From positions 1-26,583 of the forward strand of contig JAGMFA010000010.1 of the NCBI GenBank assembly GCA_023127875.1: a stretch of DNA of 26,583 nucleotides, written 5' to 3'. The stretch's first letter is position 1. The number at the start of each line of letters is the position of its first letter. The stretch is from Candidatus Zixiibacteriota bacterium. Its GTDB lineage: Bacteria; Zixibacteria; MSB-5A5; SM1-73. The notes under the pieces are model-generated. The model ran no database searches, was not told the origin of the DNA, and saw only the letters and a program-made list of their open reading frames with translations. Shown in pieces: positions 22,970 to 26,583 of this stretch. The position numbers were made by a program, and so were the translations under genes.

Positions 22970-23584
22970 TTGGAAATATCATTTTATAACGAGTTCAGAA
23001 GAAAAGCCATTCATCTTTTCGCTCTTTGTATCCCGGTTGGTTACTTTTTCCTGCCCAAGCCTTTGTCTTTGTTGATCCTCAGCCCATTCGTGGTGGGCGC
23101 CATCACCATAGATATAATCCGACTGAAGAAGCTCCCCCTTCATGGTTTTTTAACTCGGCTGTTGGGGCCAGTTTTGAGGGAACACGAAAGCTCTGATTTT
23201 GCTGGCTCATCTTACATCCTCTCGGCTTCGTTTTTCTCCATCCTACTTTTTGACAAAAGCGTAGCGGTTGCGGCTATCTCCTTTATCATCTTAGGTGATA
23301 TAGCCGCCGCTCTGATAGGGAGAAGGTTCGGGAAGACCAGAATCAGATGGAACCTGGCAGAAAGCAATGCTTCTGGGAACAATCAAAAATCCTTAGAGGG
23401 AAGCTTTTCGTGTCTTTTTATGTGTCTTATAGTGGCACTGGTGGTTCCGCATCTTCCTTTATGGGTGGGAGTCATAGGAGCATTGGTGGCGACCGGGGTG
23501 GAAGGAGTTACCCTCCCTATCAATGATAATTTTTCTGTCCCCTTGATAAGCGGACTTTGTATGCATATTTTGCTTCAAATTTGA
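22970..23584 (+). CDS. SEC59/DGK1-type polyprenol or diacylglycerol kinase
   Basis: A 204-aa membrane protein with about six helices. It has the N-terminal FRRKAIHLFALCIP motif, GDIAAALIGRRFGK (109-122) and KSLEGS (140-145), which are conserved in the CTP-dependent dolichol kinase/phosphatidate cytidylyltransferase-like family (COG0170). Such enzymes phosphorylate long-chain lipid alcohols or diacylglycerol at the membrane. The only plausible start is TTG at 22970, since no early ATG or GTG fits the frame and the ribosome site (GCGGAAA) is weak. The gene stands alone. Substrate cannot be told from sequence. Confidence 0.8.
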   Translation: MEISFYNEFRRKAIHLFALCIPVGYFFLPKPLSLLILSPFVVGAITIDIIRLKKLPLHGFLTRLLGPVLREHESSDFAGSSYILSASFFSILLFDKSVAVAAISFIILGDIAAALIGRRFGKTRIRWNLAESNASGNNQKSLEGSFSCLFMCLIVALVVPHLPLWVGVIGALVATGVEGVTLPINDNFSVPLISGLCMHILLQI

Positions 23585-23604
23585 GGATTCGATTTTTTAT
23601 CCTC
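23583..23604 (+). terminator. Weak terminator-like hairpin
   Basis: GAGGAT overlaps the stop codon and pairs with ATCCTC across a 10-nt T-rich loop. The following GTCTCTTCT is only mildly T-rich. Confidence 0.35.
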
Positions 23605-24160
23605 GTCTCTTCTATTCCTCAACAGGACACCTAAAAGTATAAAAAAAGCAGGCGTGAAGAATGACGAGATTACAAGTGCCTGAATCTGCTGTTCTCACTT
23701 TGAATTCTTAAGCTACATCTTAGGGAACCTACTTGGCTGACCCGAGACGTAATTACAAGTGGTGTGCTCTTTGATGATCTTCTCACATAAACAGGATATT
23801 TCTTCTCCAATAATCTTAGCAAAATAATCTTAGCAAAACCTAATTTTGTCTTATAAGTGTAACAATAAGGAACATGCGTAACAAAAGTGTTACGCATGCT
23901 GCCATCACCACAGTTACAACATCCAACCCATAAAAGAGTTAATGATAGTAACAATTCTGCTACACAATTTCTGACGTTGCTTTCATCTTATTTTCTGTTT
24001 ATTCAGAAAATCCTTGAAAACAAAGCAACTCGGAGTCAGGCAGGTAAAAAGGAAGAAGTTGGCATAGCTTTTGCTTTAATGATTTTGGAGAAAGAAAACG
24101 GCAGCAGGTGTAACCAAGTTATGACATGCGTTTTGTTATTCGACGAGGCGACAAAGGAAG
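23605..24160. other. Gene-free spacer with a hairpin and a 14-bp tandem repeat
   Basis: No gene was recognised. Open frames here have odd composition and no ribosome site. AATAATCTTAGCAA occurs twice in tandem (23809-23836). CATGCGTAACA/TGTTACGCATG forms a perfect 11-bp stem with an AAAG loop (23873-23898), without a T run. A CAAAATTA-rich stretch lies between them. The purine-rich 24010-24090 may be decayed coding sequence. Confidence 0.55.
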
Positions 24161-24523
24161 ATGACTTTAAAAGAATTGCAGGATCAAATTCTGGAGGCGG
24201 CACTTGAAGTTCACAAAAACATGGGGTTGGGTTTTCAGGAATCCGCTTACAGTCAAGCTTTGGCGGTTGAGCTGGATCTCCGAAAGATTGAATACGAACG
24301 AAAGAAAAATATCAAATTATCATACAAAGGAAGTGTGGCTGGAGAGTATACCTTAGAATTTGTGGTAAGCGGAAAGATCATTGTAATGGTTAGAGCAGGC
24401 GAGCCGATAAGTGAGACAGATGAATCCAAGATGCGAAGTTTTTTAAAAGCTACCAAGCTCCCTTTAGGGATGATTTTAGATTTCGGAAAGGAGACTTTGG
24501 AGATAAAAAATGTAACGAGGTAG
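24161..24523 (+). CDS. GxxExxY-family protein with lost nuclease residues
   Basis: A 120-aa protein with the family motif G24-F-Q-E27-S-A-Y30 and the typical order ALEVHKNMGLGFQES, ELDLRKIEYERKKNIKLSYKG, LPLGMILDFG. The GxxExxY family has a PD-(D/E)XK nuclease fold and normally carries a D in YRADLLV and ExK in VIVELKA. Here these read TLEF (Glu66 for Asp) and IIVMVRA (Met76 and Arg78 for Glu and Lys), so the metal site looks destroyed while the fold is kept. AAAGGAAG abuts the ATG. It may bind nucleic acid without cutting, or be a relic. It lies 57 bp before a tiny lysine-rich gene. Confidence 0.8.
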   Translation: MTLKELQDQILEAALEVHKNMGLGFQESAYSQALAVELDLRKIEYERKKNIKLSYKGSVAGEYTLEFVVSGKIIVMVRAGEPISETDESKMRSFLKATKLPLGMILDFGKETLEIKNVTR

Positions 24524-24580
24524 AAGCACGGGCACACCTCAAAGCAAATCAACCCCAAAGCCTGGAAGGAGGTGAACAGA

Positions 24581-24682
24581 GTGCCAGCGAAGAAGAAAGC
24601 CGCCAAGAAGAAAACCGCTCAGAAGAAAACCGCTCAGAAGAAAACTACTAAGAAAAAGACCACCAAGAAAAAGAAAAAATAA
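24581..24682 (+). CDS. 33-aa lysine-rich histone-H1-tail-like protein
   Basis: A GTG start with GGAGGTG 6 bases upstream opens a 33-codon gene, VPAKKKAAKKKTAQKKTAQK..., which continues as KKTTKKK repeats to a poly-Lys end. It is built of KKTAQ/KKTTK/AAKK units and has no acidic or aromatic residues. The composition matches the DNA-binding tails of histone H1-like bacterial proteins (AlgP, HctB and KAAK-type repeats), so condensing or binding nucleic acid is the natural guess. A strong terminator follows 29 bp after the stop. The strong ribosome site, clean repeat codons and terminator argue that it is a real gene, possibly co-transcribed with the GxxExxY gene. Confidence 0.7.
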   Translation: MPAKKKAAKKKTAQKKTAQKKTTKKKTTKKKKK

Positions 24683-24711
24683 GACGAGCATCTGAGTATG
24701 TAGTTTGAGTT

Positions 24712-24743
24712 AAAAAACCCCGCTATGGAAGGCGGGGTTTTTT
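24712..24743 (+). terminator. Rho-independent terminator after the lysine-rich gene
   Basis: AAAAAACCCCGC pairs with GCGGGGTTTTTT around an 8-nt loop. It is a perfect 12-bp stem including the A/T run. Confidence 0.92.
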
Positions 24744-24744
24744 A

Positions 24745-24772
24745 TTGACAATCTGTAAAAAATCTTTATCCT
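24745..24772 (+). promoter_or_regulatory. Promoter for the PTS genes, close to the start codon
   Basis: TTGACA at 24745-24750, a 16-bp spacer and TATCCT at 24767-24772. The start would be near 24779, about 4 nt before the ATG at 24783, and no ribosome site is present. It directly follows the previous terminator. Confidence 0.55.
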
Positions 24773-24782
24773 TGATTTACTT

Positions 24783-25469
24783 ATGCTTCAAGAATTGATC
24801 CTTTTGTCCATATTCGGCGGACTGGTTGCCTTAGACAAAACCGAAGCATGTCAGACCATGTTCTCCCAGCCTCTTCTGATCGGTCCTGTTGTCGGTTTTT
24901 TGCTCAACGATCTCCCCAGTGGACTTATGATCGGAATTTTGTTTCAACTGGCTTATCTGTGGGTCATGCCCATAGGGACTGCCACCTTTCCCGATCCAGC
25001 AGTGGGGACGGTGGTAGGTGCTTCTGGATTTATCATCTTAACCGGTCTATTTCCAAAAAGCTCCAATCTCATTCTTCTTTTGATTCTTTTTTTTGTCATC
25101 TCCTTTAGTCTCTTTGCCGGCTGGAGTTTGATAAAGCAGAGACAGCTCAACTCTAAGCTTCTACCAAAAGCTGATCTTTATGCTGAAAGAGTCTCAATCT
25201 CAGGATTCGGTTACCTTTTCTTTTTGGGGCTTTCAGGATCGTTTTTTCGAGGATTCGTTATCACTGGATCAGGCATCCTTTGCATTTTGATTTTGCTCAA
25301 ACCCCTGATCGGAGTTTTGAGCTTCCTCCCGGAGCTTTATCTTCAAGATATGGAGCTACCAATCTGGGGACTGGGAATTGGCACCATGATTTATCTTTTC
25401 GGAAGGAAAAAAAATCTTTTATGGTGCATCTTGGGAATATGTCTGGGGATGGTCTTCCTTTTGTTTTAA
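24783..25469 (+). CDS. PTS mannose/sorbose-family EIIC-like membrane protein
   Basis: A 228-aa protein with six or more helices. The N-terminal half has the family pattern: LVALDKTEACQTMFSQPLLIGPVVGFLLNDLPSGLMIGILFQLAYLWVMPIGTATFPDPAVGTVVG. EIIC forms the sugar channel of the mannose-class phosphotransferase system together with EIID. The partner EIID follows 22 bp downstream, but no EIIA or EIIB gene is visible. Partial mannose-type systems of this kind occur in Gram-negative bacteria, where regulation rather than sugar uptake has been suggested. The ATG at 24783 has no ribosome site and is probably leaderless. Confidence 0.88.
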   Translation: MLQELILLSIFGGLVALDKTEACQTMFSQPLLIGPVVGFLLNDLPSGLMIGILFQLAYLWVMPIGTATFPDPAVGTVVGASGFIILTGLFPKSSNLILLLILFFVISFSLFAGWSLIKQRQLNSKLLPKADLYAERVSISGFGYLFFLGLSGSFFRGFVITGSGILCILILLKPLIGVLSFLPELYLQDMELPIWGLGIGTMIYLFGRKKNLLWCILGICLGMVFLLF

Positions 25470-25491
25470 AATGAATCAATATACTTGATGT

Positions 25492-26235
25492 ATGCGAAAA
25501 ATATCAAGATTTGATCTCTTCGGTTTGTATCTGAGAAGCTTCTTCGTTCAGACCGGATGGACCTATGAAAGGATGATTTCCCTGGGATTTGTCTGGATCA
25601 TGATCCCTCTGGCAAAGAGACTATTTTCATCCATTCAGGAGCAAAGGGACTTTCTAAAACGACATCTTTTAAGTTTCAATGCCAACCCATATCTTGCCGG
25701 CTACGCTGTGGGGGCGGTTACAAAATTAGAGGAGAACAAGACCCCCCCAGAGCAGATCAAAAGATTCAAGGACTTGTTGCGAGGTCCTCTGGGAGCTTTG
25801 GGAGATAACTTGATCTGGCAGAACTTAAGACCAGCTTTATTGATCCTGGGGCTGATTTTAACCTACAGGTTCGGTGTTTATGGTGTTTTAACTTTCTTTT
25901 TGATTTTTAACTTTTATCAAATCTATGTGCGCGCCCGGGGAATAGTGAAAGGATACGCTTTGGGCTTGAGAATATCTTCCGATCTGACCAAAGGACATCT
26001 GCAAGATATGACCAGATGGAGCGGTCGGATGGGAGCAGTTCTTTTAGGCATTATATCTGTCCTTAAATTGAATCAGTTGGGGATAAAGCCATTTCAGCCG
26101 GAGAAGGCAACTCTCCTCTTTTTATTCACCCTCTTCTCTTTTCTGGCATTTAAGAGAAATATAAATCCCAGTTATACCCTACTGATCTTCCTCGCCTCTT
26201 TCCTGGTGATAAAAGCAATATCAGGGTTGATTTAG
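25492..26235 (+). CDS. PTS mannose/sorbose-family EIID-like membrane protein
   Basis: A 247-aa protein, a little shorter than usual EIID. It opens FGLYLRSFFVQTGWTYERMISLGFVWIMIP and continues LKRHLLSFNANPYLAGYAVGAVTKLEE, then FKDLLRGPLGALGDNLIWQNLRPAL, which are the EIID signatures. C-terminal helices follow. It acts with EIIC as the membrane complex. The ATG has no Shine-Dalgarno sequence. TATACT at 25480-25485 sits exactly 7 bases before it, but no good -35 was found, so it is either translated by coupling to EIIC (22-bp gap) or leaderless. Confidence 0.88.
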   Translation: MRKISRFDLFGLYLRSFFVQTGWTYERMISLGFVWIMIPLAKRLFSSIQEQRDFLKRHLLSFNANPYLAGYAVGAVTKLEENKTPPEQIKRFKDLLRGPLGALGDNLIWQNLRPALLILGLILTYRFGVYGVLTFFLIFNFYQIYVRARGIVKGYALGLRISSDLTKGHLQDMTRWSGRMGAVLLGIISVLKLNQLGIKPFQPEKATLLFLFTLFSFLAFKRNINPSYTLLIFLASFLVIKAISGLI

Positions 26236-26544
26236 TTTTTATATTTGGATTTTGTCTCAGAAGTGAAAGACAGAAAGAGCTTTTGAGGAGGAAGAAGATT
26301 GTGATTTACCAAAAAGGTCCTCTCACTATCATTAAATGAATTGACGGTCTGGTCGATATTGGATGTGTATGACAAACCTGTACCGCTTAAGATCATACTT
26401 AACCGGATATTGGTTTGTGATAAGGCAAAGCTAAATCCATTTTCGAAAAAATGGCTGTTTTTGCAATTTCAATCGATCAGATCATCCAGATAAGATCAGC
26501 AAACTTTTGAAAAAAATAACGAAGTAAAAAAGGGAGGCGATTCA
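26236..26544 (+). other. 309-bp gap after EIID, possible decayed HPr gene
   Basis: GAGGAGG (26285-26291) lies 9 bases before a GTG (26301) that opens VIYQKGPLTIIK and stops at 26339. HPr proteins often begin M....LTIIN-ELGLHARPA. After LTII, NEL (AATGAATTG) and GL (GGTCTG) appear in shifted frames, but no ARPA or KSIMG motif can be read beyond. The gap has the size of an HPr gene and the position HPr often takes in such operons. This is a tentative reading. Confidence 0.3.
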
Positions 26545-26583
26545 GTGAGAGAAAAGTTCGCCTTGAGTGGTCAACGGATTAAA
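26545..26583 (+). CDS. Start of a further PTS-operon gene (partial)
   Basis: GTG at 26545 with GGGAGG 8 bases upstream opens VREKFALSGQRIK, running off the window. By operon position it could be enzyme I, whose N-terminus usually reads KGIxxSPGIAIG just after such a leader. The 13 residues visible are too few to name it. Confidence 0.45.
   Translation, partial: MREKFALSGQRIK

Noticed and set aside
26231..26455. Minus-strand open frame reading like a barrel fragment (...FSFALSQTNIRLSMILSGTGLSYTSN...)
   Set aside because: It is about 75 codons bounded by an upstream stop, without a start codon plus ribosome site, and it ends on the EIID stop. The resemblance to an outer-membrane protein may be chance, so it was not listed as a gene.

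Overview
This window looks like chromosomal DNA of an uncultured Gram-negative bacterium. The best guess is candidate phylum Zixibacteria or a close relative in the FCB group. The guess rests on two secreted proteins ending in paired dockerin repeats (GDxNCDG...DxVYLINYL..GGPPP), a PorV/PorQ-type barrel protein, an 11-heme cytochrome c fused to a b-type membrane domain, and a mannose-type PTS of which only EIIC and EIID are visible. No rRNA, tRNA, CRISPR array or transposase was seen, and no phylogenetic marker allows a firm assignment.

Layout. 1-4.1 kb (+): a DUF4398-like lipoprotein and the multiheme cytochrome c/b protein, each with a good promoter and a terminator. 4.2-13.3 kb (-): in transcription order, two adjacent roadblock-like proteins, AcpS, PyrE, a sugar-type ABC importer (binding protein, two permeases, MalK-type ATPase), a cupin and a Nudix hydrolase. 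The importer genes and the cupin form one gene string. 14.2-22.6 kb (+): an envelope block of two related dockerin proteins (287 and 1364 aa), a PorV/PorQ-like outer-membrane protein and a two-domain parvulin (SurA-like) foldase. 23-26.6 kb (+): a SEC59-type polyprenol/diacylglycerol kinase, a GxxExxY protein that has lost its nuclease residues, a 33-aa lysine-rich protein, PTS EIIC and EIID, a possible HPr remnant and the start of a further gene.

The most unusual content is between the genes. Nearly every spacer is packed with hairpin repeats, and many of their loops hold very short inserts (about 17-45 bp, mostly near-palindromic). Comparing copies within the window gives empty and filled versions of the same hairpin. 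Two insert types occur nested in each other in both orders: a GGATCC-centred element of about 18-19 bp and a TCATTTGAnTCAnnTGA element of 17 bp. One insert is flanked by a 9-bp direct repeat. This looks like a family of minute insertion elements that use hairpin loops as targets, and it is the main candidate for something undescribed.

Several genes (PorV-like, EIIC and perhaps EIID) have no Shine-Dalgarno sequence and a -10-like box so close to the ATG that leaderless mRNAs are likely. A possible structured RNA lies at about 11.71-11.93 kb, and an orphan plus-strand terminator lies at 11.15 kb.
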